Assembly: GCA_036702865.1 (NCBI GenBank)
Contig: DATNQD010000042.1
Span: 124,001-188,000, forward strand
Reading direction: 5' to 3'
DNA: 64,000 bases
Source of the DNA: Trichocoleus sp.
GTDB lineage: Bacteria > Cyanobacteriota > Cyanobacteriia > Elainellales > Elainellaceae
The position numbers and the translations under genes were made by a program. The notes beneath the pieces are model-generated. The model saw nothing but the letters and a program-made list of their open reading frames with translations, searched no databases and was not told the DNA's origin. Positions 17,842 to 27,263 of the stretch are shown here, piece after piece. The first letter of the stretch is position 1. Each line of letters begins with the position of its first letter.

Positions 17842-19224
17842 TTAAGGTCCAACGGGTTTTGGTTGCCCCCCACCCTGCAAGGTGTCTTTTGCAGAAACAC
17901 CATCAGCTTGAGAGCCAAAGTGCCATAGCACTGCTGCTGCCTCGGCTCGGCTCACGGGCTTTTTCGGCTGAAATAGCGTGGTATAAGCAAAGGCACGACG
18001 AATATTTGCCTGATCGCCATTCTGATAGTCTGCCAGGACAGCGCGTAATGCTTGTGGCTCAATGCGGGCAGCATCCTGAAAGCCCCAGGTTTTCTCGACG
18101 GCATCGATCGAGGCATTTGGCAAAGCACTGCGCAAATCGACTGGAACTTTCCAAAGAATCAAATCTTCTCGCGTCAGCGGCGCATCTGGGCGAAAGGTGA
18201 CGATCGTGCTTGCGCCTGAGAGAGGGCTGGGAATCAGCCCGGCATTTGCGAGTCCTTGAATTGCGCCAAAGTCAGGATCACTAGGCTTGATGTCTTGAAA
18301 GGCAGGCTGATCGGAACTACTGCCCAACCGAATCTGACGGGCAGGCTGGTTTGCAAAAATCAAATTATTTGCCGTGACCAACCATTGCGCATACTCGCGG
18401 CGCGTAATTTGCTGGTTTGGCTTAAACTCGTTCGGATTGCTCGACTTCCTGCCGTCCGATCGAATTGGCAAAGCTCCCAGTTGCGCTAAATCTGTGATGT
18501 ACGATCGCAGGGCTGCCGGAGCTTGATTGACATCGCTAAAGTTTGTTGGGGTTCCGGCAATTTGGGCAGGGCTACCAGAAGGGCTGGGTGATTGAGTGAC
18601 GCTATTTCCTGGCAGCACAGGTCCAACAAACTCCGAATCTCCGGGGTTCGGTGTGCTGCTCGATCCATTCGCTTGAGGTGATGCAGCAGTTGTGCTGTCG
18701 CTAAGCTGATAGGCGATCGTAAATTCAGTTGGGGTTGTCCCGCTTGTCCCAGTTGTCGGGCTTGGTGCAACAATCGGAGAACGCAGCGTCACAATTGCCC
18801 GCAAACCGTCTTTTTCTGCAGCGATCGGCTGATCTGGCGTGGGGTTAGAAGCGGGCTGCAAAATTTTCCAGCCATTCTCGTTTAGCTGCGACTGATAAAA
18901 TTGCCGGATCTGGTCTGCCGTGTCTGAAGTACTCCATCGCGTTAGCGTAGTCTGGTTTACGCCACCCGATGCCGATGCTGCATCTCCCGATGTCACCTCT
19001 AGCAGTTCAGCATTGGGATAACGGGGAATCTCGCTGGGAAAGTTTGCTGGAAGTTCAGCCGTACCTGTGGGCGTGGCAGAACCCTCCGCGTTTGTTTGCA
19101 GTTGCGGGTCAGCAGCGATCGATCGTTCCAGAGATTGTGCCCAAGGACTATTTGAGCAAGCGGCAAGTGGCAGTAAGCAAAAGACCGCCAAACTACTGAG
19201 AAGAACGGTACGTTTAGGAGACAA
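17842..19224 (-). CDS. SLH-domain lipoprotein
   Basis: A 460-residue exported lipoprotein. The signal peptide ends in the lipobox LAAC with Cys23. A middle domain (about 60-190) contains YPNAELLEVTSG and RWSTSDTADQIRQFYQSQL, a fold seen in other cyanobacterial surface proteins. Two S-layer-homology-like segments follow, marked by FSDVNQAPAALRSYITDL, ITRREYAQWL, AFQDIKPSDPDFGAIQGL and LTREDLILW. SLH domains attach proteins to cell-wall polymer. Pro/Ser/Thr-rich linkers join the parts. It starts with TTG, preceded by GGAG at a ten-base distance. Role probably structural in the envelope. Confidence 0.85.
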   Translation of the reverse strand: MSPKRTVLLSSLAVFCLLPLAACSNSPWAQSLERSIAADPQLQTNAEGSATPTGTAELPANFPSEIPRYPNAELLEVTSGDAASASGGVNQTTLTRWSTSDTADQIRQFYQSQLNENGWKILQPASNPTPDQPIAAEKDGLRAIVTLRSPIVAPSPTTGTSGTTPTEFTIAYQLSDSTTAASPQANGSSSTPNPGDSEFVGPVLPGNSVTQSPSPSGSPAQIAGTPTNFSDVNQAPAALRSYITDLAQLGALPIRSDGRKSSNPNEFKPNQQITRREYAQWLVTANNLIFANQPARQIRLGSSSDQPAFQDIKPSDPDFGAIQGLANAGLIPSPLSGASTIVTFRPDAPLTREDLILWKVPVDLRSALPNASIDAVEKTWGFQDAARIEPQALRAVLADYQNGDQANIRRAFAYTTLFQPKKPVSRAEAAAVLWHFGSQADGVSAKDTLQGGGQPKPVGP

Positions 19225-19388
19225 GGTTTTTTCTCCGGCAACACCACTACATCTTATACGCTAGCAGATTGGGATTTGGGGTGATGGGGAGGGTATCCGA
19301 ACCTGGGAGAGTAGGGATTGGATATGAGAGATTGAGCGTCAAGTTTGAGGAAGGGTTGCGGGAGGCTCGAAGGGCTTTATAAACCTGC

Positions 19389-20300
19389 TTAGTGATGAAT
19401 TGTGCCGTCAGGAAGGATGGTTTGGTGAAGGGTGGTGAGGGAAAGGGTGGTGTTGCTCAGGTCAGCTTGAGAGAGATTAGCGCCACTCAAGTCTGCTTTG
19501 GTCAGGTTGACGCCGCGCAGATTCGCTCCGGTGAGGTTTGCACCTTTGAGGTTGGTGCGGCTCAGGTTTGCTCCACGCAGATTAGCAGCTTGGAGACTCG
19601 CACCCGATAGATTAGCTTTGCTGAGGTTTGCCCAACTGAAGTCAGCTCGATCGCCGTTGATTTCAATCAGGGTTGTGCCAATCAGAACTGCCTGGACAAG
19701 GCGTGCTTCCGTTAACAGCGTTTTGTAGAGAGTGGCTTTCGTGAGGTAGGCGCGGTTCAGTTCAGCCTGGTAGCAATTGGCGCGGCTAAGGGTAGCACTG
19801 GTGAGATTGGACTGATTGAGGTTGATGCGGCTCAGTTCTGATCGCGTCAAGTTAGCATCGCTGAGGTCGGCGTAACGCAGAGTTGCTCCCCGCAAATCAG
19901 CTCCAATCAAGTCGGCAAGGCTAAAGTCTGCCTGAGTTCCGATCGCCTCCCGCAAGTCCGAGCCACGCAAGTTTGCGCCCTGTAAGTCTGCTCCTGTGAG
20001 CCGCACCCCAATTAAGTGAGCATCAACCAGTTCAGCTTCGCTCAAAGTTGCATGGGTCAGGGTTGCTTCAAACAGATTGGCACGACAGAGCCTCGCCCCG
20101 CGCAGATTCGCCTGTGTCAAATTTGCCTCAGCCAGATAAGCTCGTCGCAGATCGGCACTTCGCAGATCCAAACGGCTCAAATCAAATCCACGCAAATCTG
20201 CCTGCTGCAAATCCGGCTCTATCTGCGGGGTCTGCAACCGCCACTCATTCCACCCGATCGCCCCCCATTTTAGTAGCGCCAAATGCTCAAAACTTGCCAT
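19389..20300 (-). CDS. Pentapeptide-repeat protein
   Basis: A 303-residue protein that from about residue 35 on is a continuous run of A(N/D)LXX pentapeptides, which fold into a right-handed four-sided beta helix. The N-terminal 30 residues (LALLKWGAIGWNEWRLQ) are a separate cap. Cyanobacteria have many such proteins; most have no known role. It follows ccmP by 50 bases on the same strand and may share its transcript. The ATG at 20300 is preceded by AAAGG; the GTG just before it is less likely. Confidence 0.92.
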   Translation of the reverse strand: MASFEHLALLKWGAIGWNEWRLQTPQIEPDLQQADLRGFDLSRLDLRSADLRRAYLAEANLTQANLRGARLCRANLFEATLTHATLSEAELVDAHLIGVRLTGADLQGANLRGSDLREAIGTQADFSLADLIGADLRGATLRYADLSDANLTRSELSRINLNQSNLTSATLSRANCYQAELNRAYLTKATLYKTLLTEARLVQAVLIGTTLIEINGDRADFSWANLSKANLSGASLQAANLRGANLSRTNLKGANLTGANLRGVNLTKADLSGANLSQADLSNTTLSLTTLHQTILPDGTIHH

Positions 20301-20350
20301 CACCTTTCTGCCCTACACCAAACACCTGCCTTATTCCTACAGCCGTTACC

Positions 20351-21052
20351 CTATTCATTCCTTCCGCTAAGCTGCTCTCGTCCCGCCACAGACTCGATCG
20401 CCTCTAATGCTGCCTGCGATCCGGCAAGAATATCTCGTTCTTCACCGCCTAAGTAGAGCCGTCCAAAACTCCCCACTGCTGAGACATGCAGAATGTTGAT
20501 CAGGGCAGCTTTTTCGGCTTCATTAGCAGCCAGTGCTGCATAAGCAGCGGGTTCAACCTCTAACACATAGAGCGTTTGCCCTGCCAGGATCATGTTACCT
20601 TTTCGCGTGCGGTTGATCAGTTGCGTGTGGTGGGCGTCGATATTGCGAATGATTTGGCTGGAAATGATGCGAGGCTTGAGACAATCCCTACGATTAGCAC
20701 CGATCGACTCTAAAATGGCACGTCCAGCGGCGAGAGTATCGCTTTGCTTGCTGGCATGGATTTCGAGTAGCCCATAGAGTCGTTCAATCACCAGCACACC
20801 AGGACGAACCACTGCTGACTTGAGGGCAACGTCCATTAGCCGATTGATTTCAATGCCGGGAGAAATTTCGATCCACAGAGAAGAGTCGCCTGGAAGGGGC
20901 AAAAAGCCAAGTGCCTGTGTCCCTAAATAAGCGGCGTGCTGCGGCTGAAGATTGTCCAGGTAAACGTAGCTGCGAAGATCAATACCCAAAAACGAACACC
21001 CAACGCTAAACGGCTTTGCTGTTTGGATCGGGCTTTCGCTGTCGATCGTCAT
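20351..21052 (-). CDS. ccmP: Carboxysome shell protein CcmP (tandem BMC domains)
   Basis: A 233-residue protein with two bacterial-microcompartment domains in tandem; it forms trimers that stack into a gated nanocompartment in the beta-carboxysome shell and is thought to pass larger metabolites such as RuBP and 3PGA. Diagnostic segments are [70 protein letters not shown] and [15 protein letters not shown]. The N-terminus is some 20 residues longer than in Synechococcus elongatus as I recall it. As is usual, ccmP is away from the main ccmKLMN operon. Confidence 0.95.
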   Translation of the reverse strand: MTIDSESPIQTAKPFSVGCSFLGIDLRSYVYLDNLQPQHAAYLGTQALGFLPLPGDSSLWIEISPGIEINRLMDVALKSAVVRPGVLVIERLYGLLEIHASKQSDTLAAGRAILESIGANRRDCLKPRIISSQIIRNIDAHHTQLINRTRKGNMILAGQTLYVLEVEPAAYAALAANEAEKAALINILHVSAVGSFGRLYLGGEERDILAGSQAALEAIESVAGREQLSGRNE

Positions 21053-21243
21053 GCAGCAATAAGACCTATTATCGCCGACTTGTTAACAATTGTTGAGAGA
21101 AAAGGGAGACAGGCTTTAGACTAATCAGCAGATTCTGGTGCGGCAAATCACTGATGGGATGCCCAGAGAATCACAGAATAAGGGCGGAAATTGTGAGATA
21201 TCAATTTGAAGCTTGCCCTAGTAAACGTTTTGACCTGCCCCCC

Positions 21244-21594
21244 ATGACGAACCTGCATCTGCCTTGCTCACCCTCTGCTCCACTCTCCGATCTCTCCAGC
21301 ACTCCACCCAGGGTTGACTGGAAAAAACTTGCTACGCTTGGCGTTGACCCGACTGAAGCCCAATCGATCGCTCAAGTTCTGATGACGAAGCAGCTCATGG
21401 GAACCTACTGGCGCAAACTCATTCAGGCGGGTGTGCCGAAAGACGATGCCAAACGTATTGCTAGAGCCATTGCTAAATATGATGTAAGCCGTCGTCCGCC
21501 TCGCTCGTACCAGCGTTCCTTAATTCAACACTATTGTCCGTTTGTCTGTCGGTGTGGCTTATGGAGATCTGCGCTCTTGCTCAATCCATCCTAA
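21244..21594 (+). CDS. Small hypothetical protein
   Basis: A possible gene of 116 residues that I do not recognise. The central part (about 25-80) looks helical and has a twofold pattern, LGVDPTEAQSIA and AGVPKDDAKRIARAIAKYD, suggesting an internal duplication. The Cys-rich, basic end is less protein-like. It is divergent from ccmP and 79 bases before mtnB. An earlier ATG at 21154 is open but gives an unlikely N-terminus. May be real or chance. Confidence 0.4.
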   Translation: MTNLHLPCSPSAPLSDLSSTPPRVDWKKLATLGVDPTEAQSIAQVLMTKQLMGTYWRKLIQAGVPKDDAKRIARAIAKYDVSRRPPRSYQRSLIQHYCPFVCRCGLWRSALLLNPS

Positions 21595-21673
21595 TCAGTT
21601 ACGCTCAATAGTTTGCCACGGATCCCCAACTACGATATCGTGAATTTCCGATACGGTTGTCGGGTCGATCGCC

Positions 21674-22297
21674 ATGCTGAACTCTTCAAATCTGCGGGAA
21701 GCCCTTAGCTGGGTGATTCAGGATATTTATGATCAGGGCTGGGCACAAGGGACAGGCGGTAATTTTAGTGCAGTGAGTAGCCGCACGCCGCTGACGTTGC
21801 TGATGGCTCCGAGTGGAGTCGATAAAGGCATGGTTCAGCCAAAAGATTTAATCGAAGTGAACCAGCAGGGGGAGGTAGTTCAGGGCAAGGGGCGGGCTTC
21901 CGCAGAAACGTTGCTGCATTTGGCGATCGTTCAAACCACAGGCGCCGGAGCTGTTCTGCACACCCACTCTGTCTTTAACACGCTGCTCTCAGAGCATTTT
22001 GCCCCGCAGGAGAAGCTGATTCTGACAGGTTACGAAATGTTAAAAGGGCTAGAGGGAGTCCAAACGCATGAGGCGATCGTCAAGATCCCCATTTTGCCCA
22101 ACTCTCAAGACATGCAGTCTCTCAGCCAAACCATTCAACTGCTGCTCTCGGCGACCCCACTCACCTATGGTTTTCTGGTGACAGGGCATGGGTTATATAC
22201 TTGGGGAGATACGTTGTTTCAGGCAAGGCGACACCTGGAAATTCTAGAATTTCTGTTTGAGTTGACCTACCGCAAATTGACGCTGCAAGCGCACTAA
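21674..22297 (+). CDS. mtnB: Methylthioribulose-1-phosphate dehydratase MtnB
   Basis: Class II aldolase-fold zinc enzyme of the methionine salvage pathway, converting 5-methylthioribulose-1-phosphate to the diketone used by MtnC. Motifs are GWAQGTGGNFS, MAPSGVDKG, GRASAETLLHLAI, the zinc pair VLHTHSVFNT and a third His in VTGHGLYTWG. Length 207 residues fits. It is the first of three salvage genes in pathway clustering (mtnB-mtnD-mtnC), with 24 bases to mtnD. No SAM riboswitch is visible upstream. Confidence 0.95.
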   Translation: MLNSSNLREALSWVIQDIYDQGWAQGTGGNFSAVSSRTPLTLLMAPSGVDKGMVQPKDLIEVNQQGEVVQGKGRASAETLLHLAIVQTTGAGAVLHTHSVFNTLLSEHFAPQEKLILTGYEMLKGLEGVQTHEAIVKIPILPNSQDMQSLSQTIQLLLSATPLTYGFLVTGHGLYTWGDTLFQARRHLEILEFLFELTYRKLTLQAH

Positions 22298-22321
22298 ACC
22301 TGATCACTGAGCAAGACAATA

Positions 22322-22873
22322 ATGGCTGTCCTGACGATTCCTCAAGAAAATCGAAAAATTACTGACCCGGCAGAAATTAAGAGCTATCTGGAAGGTATTG
22401 GCATTGGCTATGACCAGTGGCAGCCCTCCCAGCCCCTAAGCGAAGATGCGACCAGCGAAGAAATCTTGGCGGCTTATGCTCCAGAAATTGATGCCCTGAA
22501 GCAGCAGGGTGGCTATGTGACTGCTGATGTGATTGATATCAAGCCTGACACGCCCAATTTAGATGCGATGCTGGCAAAGTTCAGCCGCGAACATACTCAT
22601 GCTGAAGATGAGGTGCGCTTTACGATCGAAGGGCAGGGGCTTTTTCACATCAATCCCCAAACTAGCCCAGTGGTTGGAATTACAGTTGAACCGGGGGATC
22701 TGCTCGTTGTCCCGCAAGATACGCTGCACTGGTTTGATTTATGCCAAAATCGCCGCATTCGTGCCATTCGACTGTTCCAAGACTCTACAGGTTGGGCACC
22801 TCACTATACTGACAGCGGCAAAGAACAAGCCTTTATGCCGCTCTGCTTTAGTCAAGAACTCGCCCCAGTTTAA
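22322..22873 (+). CDS. mtnD: Acireductone dioxygenase MtnD
   Basis: Cupin metal enzyme that cleaves the acireductone with O2 to give the keto acid precursor of methionine plus formate (Fe form). The metal ligands His-x-His-x-Glu lie in [12 protein letters not shown] and the last His in DTLHWFDL. 183 residues, standard length. The middle gene of the salvage operon. Confidence 0.95.
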   Translation: MAVLTIPQENRKITDPAEIKSYLEGIGIGYDQWQPSQPLSEDATSEEILAAYAPEIDALKQQGGYVTADVIDIKPDTPNLDAMLAKFSREHTHAEDEVRFTIEGQGLFHINPQTSPVVGITVEPGDLLVVPQDTLHWFDLCQNRRIRAIRLFQDSTGWAPHYTDSGKEQAFMPLCFSQELAPV

Positions 22874-22910
22874 CTCGCCCCAAGTTATATTCGTTCTGGT
22901 TTAACTGCCC

Positions 22911-23639
22911 ATGACTGATGCCACCGCAGTAGACGTAATTCTGCTGGACATCGAAGGCACGACAACCCCTGTGGATTATGTCTTCGGGGTCTTATTTCCC
23001 TTTGCGAAAGATCACGTCGCTGAATTTCTGCAAACCCAGGGTCACGAACCCGCTGTGCAGGCAGATCTCTCTCTGCTGCGGCAGGACTATGAAGCCGATC
23101 GCGCAGCAAATCTCCCGGTTCCTGAGTGGAATGCTCCTCAGCCCGAAGCGGCTATTTCTTATGTCCACTATTTGATTGCGGTCGATCGCAAATCCACTGG
23201 GCTTAAATCGTTGCAGGGCAAGATCTGGAATCAGGGCTATCAAGACGACACCCTCAAATCGCAAGTCTTCCCCGATGTCCAGCCTGCCTTTGAACGATGG
23301 ATAAACGCTGGAAAAAAACTCTATATTTTCTCATCGGGCAGTGTTCAGGCGCAAAAACTGCTGTTCCGCTACTCTAAAGCAGGCGATCTCACCGCTTTCC
23401 TGAGTGGCTATTTTGACACCCAAACCGGAGCTAAAAAAGAGCCATCCAGTTACCAAAAAATTGCGGCGACGATCGGCGTTTCTCCCCCACAAATTCTGTT
23501 TATTTCAGATATCGTTGCTGAACTTCAAGCAGCAAAAGCAGCCGGGATGCAGACCTTATTTTCGCTTCGTCCTGGTAATTCTTCCTCAAATTCAGAGGGG
23601 TTTGCAACAGTGCGATCGTTTGATGAAGTGCTGCAATGA
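22911..23639 (+). CDS. mtnC: Enolase-phosphatase MtnC
   Basis: Bifunctional HAD-superfamily enzyme that enolises and dephosphorylates the diketone in methionine salvage, upstream of MtnD. The HAD nucleophile motif reads LLDIEGTTTPVDYVF near the N-terminus; the Ser motif is FSSGSVQAQKLLF, and the C-terminal acidic motif is FISDIVAELQAAKAAGM. 242 residues. The last gene of the operon, with the ndh terminator hairpin 35 bases further on. mtnA and mtnN are not in this window. Confidence 0.95.
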   Translation: MTDATAVDVILLDIEGTTTPVDYVFGVLFPFAKDHVAEFLQTQGHEPAVQADLSLLRQDYEADRAANLPVPEWNAPQPEAAISYVHYLIAVDRKSTGLKSLQGKIWNQGYQDDTLKSQVFPDVQPAFERWINAGKKLYIFSSGSVQAQKLLFRYSKAGDLTAFLSGYFDTQTGAKKEPSSYQKIAATIGVSPPQILFISDIVAELQAAKAAGMQTLFSLRPGNSSSNSEGFATVRSFDEVLQ

Positions 23640-23666
23640 GCCGCTATAAACAAAATTTTATAAGCG

Positions 23667-23691
23667 ATAAAAAAGGTGGGATAGCCCACCT
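23667..23691 (-). terminator. Terminator of the ndhC-K-J operon, possibly bidirectional
   Basis: A perfect 7-bp stem AGGTGGG (23674-23680) / CCCACCT (23685-23691). Reading leftward it is followed by a T-run (AAAAAA at 23669-23674 in the plus strand), which makes it a good terminator for ndhJ. It also sits at the end of the mtn operon. Confidence 0.85.
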
Positions 23692-23727
23692 CTAAATTTA
23701 GCTTTCTGGAGCTTAGCCCTCTGAAGC

Positions 23728-24255
23728 TTAGTAAGCGTCTTGTAGTTCGTAGAAGTCGGGGGAAATGTAATCTTTGCGAAGGGGATAACCGACCCAATCT
23801 TCGGGCATCAGCAAACGCTTGAGATCGGGGTGTCCCTCATAGATGATGCCGTACATATCGTAGGCTTCTCGCTCTTGCCAGTCAGCAGACTTCCAGATCC
23901 AGTAAACCGACGGAACACGCGGATCTTCACGCGGCATGAAGACTTTCACTCGCACTTCTTCAGGGCGATCGGCATTGTCGCTTAACTTCGTCAGATCATA
24001 AAAGCTGACCAGATCCCCACCGGGCCCCATATCATATCCACCCTGGCAGCGGAGATAGTTGAACCCATAGGCATAAAGAGCAGTGCAGAAGGGAACCAGG
24101 AACTCCCGATCGACCTTCACCACCTCTACCCCTGAGTGGTCAGGTTCCATCACCTCATGCTCAAAGCCGTTTTCGGTGAGCCAGCGTGACGTTTTGCCTG
24201 CTTCAACAATTTGAGTTGTTTGTTCGGCTTGATTTGATTCCTCAGCCACGAGCAA
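23728..24255 (-). CDS. ndhJ: NDH-1 subunit J
   Basis: The 30-kDa-type hydrophilic subunit (NuoC family) of the thylakoid NAD(P)H dehydrogenase-like complex, which moves electrons from ferredoxin to plastoquinone in cyclic flow and CO2 uptake. Conserved blocks: [64 protein letters not shown]. 175 residues. Overlaps the end of ndhK by 14 bases. Confidence 0.97.
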   Translation of the reverse strand: MLVAEESNQAEQTTQIVEAGKTSRWLTENGFEHEVMEPDHSGVEVVKVDREFLVPFCTALYAYGFNYLRCQGGYDMGPGGDLVSFYDLTKLSDNADRPEEVRVKVFMPREDPRVPSVYWIWKSADWQEREAYDMYGIIYEGHPDLKRLLMPEDWVGYPLRKDYISPDFYELQDAY

Positions 24256-24979
24256 CTTCCTCCTTCTGAACAGTTTCTTCCAGGGCAGCCGGAACAGGCA
24301 TTCCCATTGCTGCCATCAGTTCTCTCGGCGGTGCTTGACGGGTAGCAGCCTGGAGATATTTACCCGTATGAATTTCGGGTACGGGCTTCATTTTGTGAGC
24401 GGTGCTGTAGAACCGATGCGTTTGGTTTGCAATGGCGCGATCGACCAGCGACTCGTTAGAAATCTTCTTGCGAAGCTTGACGATTGCATCAATGATGGCT
24501 TCTGGACGGGGCGGGCAACCGGGAATATAGACATCCACCGGAATGAGTTTGTCAACGCCTCGAACTGCGCTAGGGGAATCACTGCTGAACATTCCACCTG
24601 TGATCGTGCAGGCTCCCATCGCAATCACATACTTGGGGTCGGGCATCTGTTCATAGAGGCGCACCAGAGCCGGAGCCATTTTCATGGTGATTGTGCCTGC
24701 GGTGATGATCAAATCTGCCTGCCGAGGGCTAGAACGGGGCACCAGACCAAAGCGATCGAAGTCAAAGCGGGAGCCAATCAGCGCCGCAAATTCGATGAAG
24801 CAGCAGGCAGTACCGTAGAGCATGGGCCACAGACTTGAAAGCCTTGCCCAGTTGTGCAAATCTTCAACCGTTGTCAGAATGATGTTCTCTGACAGAGCTT
24901 GTGTAACTTCAGAATTTCCAACCGGATTGAGCAAGTTGGCAGCAGAATTTTCGGGAGAGACCAGAGGATTCATGACCAT
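24242..24979 (-). CDS. ndhK: NDH-1 subunit K
   Basis: The NuoB-type subunit that carries the N2 4Fe-4S cluster next to the quinone site. Cluster ligands lie in [21 protein letters not shown] and [15 protein letters not shown]. 245 residues, the middle gene of the ndhC-K-J operon; it overlaps ndhC by 10 bases and ndhJ by 14, so translation of the three is probably coupled. Confidence 0.97.
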   Translation of the reverse strand: MVMNPLVSPENSAANLLNPVGNSEVTQALSENIILTTVEDLHNWARLSSLWPMLYGTACCFIEFAALIGSRFDFDRFGLVPRSSPRQADLIITAGTITMKMAPALVRLYEQMPDPKYVIAMGACTITGGMFSSDSPSAVRGVDKLIPVDVYIPGCPPRPEAIIDAIVKLRKKISNESLVDRAIANQTHRFYSTAHKMKPVPEIHTGKYLQAATRQAPPRELMAAMGMPVPAALEETVQKEEVARG

Positions 24980-25332
24980 TCGAGGGCTCCTTTGCGCCAG
25001 GCATAGACGAGAGCAACAACCAGGATTGCAATAAAAATGAGGGCTTCGACGAATGCGAGGAGTCCTAGCTGGCTAAAGGCAACTGCCCAGGGATACAGGA
25101 AGACCGTTTCAACATCGAAGATCACGAAGATCAGCGCAAACATGTAGTAGCGAATGTTGAACTGAATCCAGGCTCCTCCGATCGGTTCCATGCCCGATTC
25201 ATAGGTGAGACGACGTTCAACGCCTTTCCGTTTCGGTGCAACGATGTAAGACGTACCAATTGCCAGGACGGGGACTAAACCGCAGATAAGCAGAAAGCCG
25301 AGGAAGTATTCGTAGCCGTGGAGGACAAACAC
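24970..25332 (-). CDS. ndhC: NDH-1 subunit C
   Basis: The NuoA-type membrane subunit with three hydrophobic helices ([53 protein letters not shown]). The loop [12 protein letters not shown] is diagnostic. 120 residues, starting with GTG. First gene of the operon. The ndhC-K-J order is conserved across cyanobacteria and plastids. Confidence 0.97.
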   Translation of the reverse strand: MFVLHGYEYFLGFLLICGLVPVLAIGTSYIVAPKRKGVERRLTYESGMEPIGGAWIQFNIRYYMFALIFVIFDVETVFLYPWAVAFSQLGLLAFVEALIFIAILVVALVYAWRKGALEWS

Positions 25333-25811
25333 AATGAATTCTCGCCGCTTAAGCTAGGGGTAACTCACAATATGTTACCTGCTTTTTACATTGTAGAAAA
25401 TGAGCTGGACGTTGGGGAGCGATACAAACCCATTATTGTCAGCATTATGTTTTTCTTATTATGTTCAAATTGTGCGTAAATCCCCTGGCAGATGCGCCTT
25501 CTAAATCACGAATTGGAATGATTCTAAGCGAATAGAATCAGGATTTTGGTGCTGTTTTATGTGGAGAGCAATTGAGGCTTTGCTCAGGCGATCGATAGGC
25601 TCTGCTCTATCATTTGCTGCCCAAAGTTTAGATATCGGTAGCTCATCGGTAATGCAATAGAGTAAGTTCTCACCTTTTTTACCTGAATCGATCGCCCAAT
25701 AAGTTCGATCCCACTACATTCTGGCATTGCTGAATATGAGGGGTGAATGCTGCTAGACCCCAAACCTTCAATTCTGAGGAGCTTGAGCCTGTTCTAACTG
25801 CTTCCAGATCT
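25333..25811. other. Intergenic region upstream of ndhC
   Basis: 479 bases between trmD and ndhC on the same strand. It must hold the ndh promoter, but I could not find a convincing -35/-10 pair. Short frames around 25680-26015 overlap trmD in other frames and lack protein-like sequence. No RNA gene recognised. Confidence 0.5.
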
Positions 25812-26501
25812 CTATTCTTCCTGCTGCCATTTTTCCCACAGATCGGGACGACGATCGCGCGTTCGTTCGATTTGCTGCTGTTTGCGCCATTGGTCGATCG
25901 CCTGATGATTACCAGAGAGCAAGACTTCTGGGACTTTCCAACCCCGGAATTCGGCAGGGCGCGTGTATTGGGGGTAGTCGAGCAGTCCGGCTTCAAAGCT
26001 TTCGAGCTTCAGTGATTCTTCCTTGCCGACGGTTCCGGGCATGAGCCGAATCACGCCATTGAGGAGCGTCAGGGCAGGAATTTCGCCGCAGGTCAGGACA
26101 AAATCACCGAGCGACACTTCACGCGTTACCAGATTGAGTACTCGCTCATCAACCCCCTCATAATGTCCGCAGATCAAAACAAGCTGATCGTAGTTGGCGG
26201 CGAAGTCTTGAAACATGGGCTGATTCATCGTTTCCCCTTGGGGAGTCATCAAAATCACTTCTCGCCGGGGCAAGACGGGTAATGATTCGACTGCCGCAAA
26301 AATGGGTTCTGGCTTCATCAGCATTCCAACACCGCCGCCATAAGGCTCGTCATCGACTTTGTGATGTTTGTCGATCGTGAAGTCACGCGGATTGGTGAGA
26401 TGCACTGCGGCGATCTGTTTTGCAAAAGCTTTGCCTAACAACCCAGAGCTGAGCGGTGAGGTGAAGAAGTCGGGAAAGAGGGTGATGATATCGAAGCGCA
26501 C
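25812..26501 (-). CDS. trmD: tRNA (guanine-N1)-methyltransferase TrmD
   Basis: Makes m1G37 in tRNAs reading CNN codons, using SAM bound in a trefoil knot; needed to prevent +1 frameshifting. Recognised by MRFDIITLFPDFF, YGGGVGMLMKPEP, LICGHYEGVDERV and SLGDFVLTCGEIPAL, and by the ending GNHQAIDQWR. 229 residues, GTG start. Not in the usual rpsP-rimM-trmD-rplS cluster here. Confidence 0.97.
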   Translation of the reverse strand: MRFDIITLFPDFFTSPLSSGLLGKAFAKQIAAVHLTNPRDFTIDKHHKVDDEPYGGGVGMLMKPEPIFAAVESLPVLPRREVILMTPQGETMNQPMFQDFAANYDQLVLICGHYEGVDERVLNLVTREVSLGDFVLTCGEIPALTLLNGVIRLMPGTVGKEESLKLESFEAGLLDYPQYTRPAEFRGWKVPEVLLSGNHQAIDQWRKQQQIERTRDRRPDLWEKWQQEE

Positions 26502-26551
26502 AAGAGTTAGGTCGATCGCGTGAACTGCCTTACAAAGTGTAGCCTGTGGTG

Positions 26552-26818
26552 TTATGGGGTGGGTGATTGGCGTCTAGTTTTTGGGGTGAATGGTACATCT
26601 GCTGGAATCGATCGCGCTTGGGGAGGGTTGGCAGGCTGTGGGCTTGAAGCGGGGTCATCAAAAATCACCACGAATTTTGCTTGGGGAATGTGCTGCTGTA
26701 AAAAACGGAGGTGTCCATCTGCATCCGATCGATTCCGAAAGCGAGCAACAATCACGTTTTGCAGATTTGGCAGCAGGCGAACGATCGCCCAATGATTCAG
26801 GCGTTCACGATAGGTCAT
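26552..26818 (-). CDS. Small conserved cyanobacterial protein
   Basis: An 88-residue protein of unknown function. The compact N-terminal part, MTYRERLNHWAIVRLLPN, ARFRNRSDADGHLRFL and AKFVVIFD, looks like a complete small alpha/beta domain, and I recall close relatives in other cyanobacteria. A Pro-rich tail follows. I choose the ATG at 26818, with GGAG ten bases upstream, over an open start at 26857. It lies 50 bases upstream of trmD on the same strand. Confidence 0.75.
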   Translation of the reverse strand: MTYRERLNHWAIVRLLPNLQNVIVARFRNRSDADGHLRFLQQHIPQAKFVVIFDDPASSPQPANPPQARSIPADVPFTPKTRRQSPTP

Positions 26819-27001
26819 TGTTAAAAATCTCCATGATAAATGGGGAGCCAGTACCAAGAAGTCGATCGCTGCAAGGCTCTGGCTGGCTGATGTTGGATAT
26901 GTTTCTTATCCTCAACACCAATATACAGTATTGATTCTTATACGCAACATTTACGATGTGATCTGCCTCTGACAAAATTTCCCTAGCAGACAGGGCAACG
27001 C

Positions 27002-27229
27002 ATGGGACGAGCAGGCAAGGCACTCAAACAGGTTTTAGAGAGTTATGGCATCAGCCAAAATCAACTTGCAGTCGCAATGAAGATCGATCGCTCGAATGTG
27101 AGCCGTTGGGTTAAGGAAACAATGGATCCTTCTTCTGAGGCAGTTTATGAAATTAAAAAAGCCCTGGATGCGATCGATCCAGAAGCTTCAGAACGGTTTG
27201 TAATGCTGTATTTGTATGAGGCAGATTAG
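27002..27229 (+). CDS. XRE-type helix-turn-helix protein
   Basis: A 75-residue DNA-binding protein consisting of one Cro/CI-type domain. The HTH is YGISQNQLAVAMKIDRSNVSRWV with recognition helix RSNVSRWVKE. No ligand or sensor domain. It is convergent with the HNH-like gene, 34 bases away, at the edge of the A+T-rich island; it could regulate the island or be an unrelated neighbour. Confidence 0.85.
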   Translation: MGRAGKALKQVLESYGISQNQLAVAMKIDRSNVSRWVKETMDPSSEAVYEIKKALDAIDPEASERFVMLYLYEAD

Positions 27230-27263
27230 GGCGATCGGTTACTTACGACTGCGCTCCCATGCA

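Noticed and set aside
19392-20407. Plus-strand frames across the pentapeptide gene
   Set aside because: Repetitive coding DNA leaves long open frames on the opposite strand; the minus-strand pentapeptide product is clearly the gene. The same applies at 57250-57549.
25690-25720. GTTCGATCCC, resembling a tRNA T-arm
   Set aside because: No matching acceptor stem or anticodon arm around it, so not a tRNA.
25679-26015. Small frames next to trmD
   Set aside because: Antisense or out of frame to trmD, without protein-like composition.
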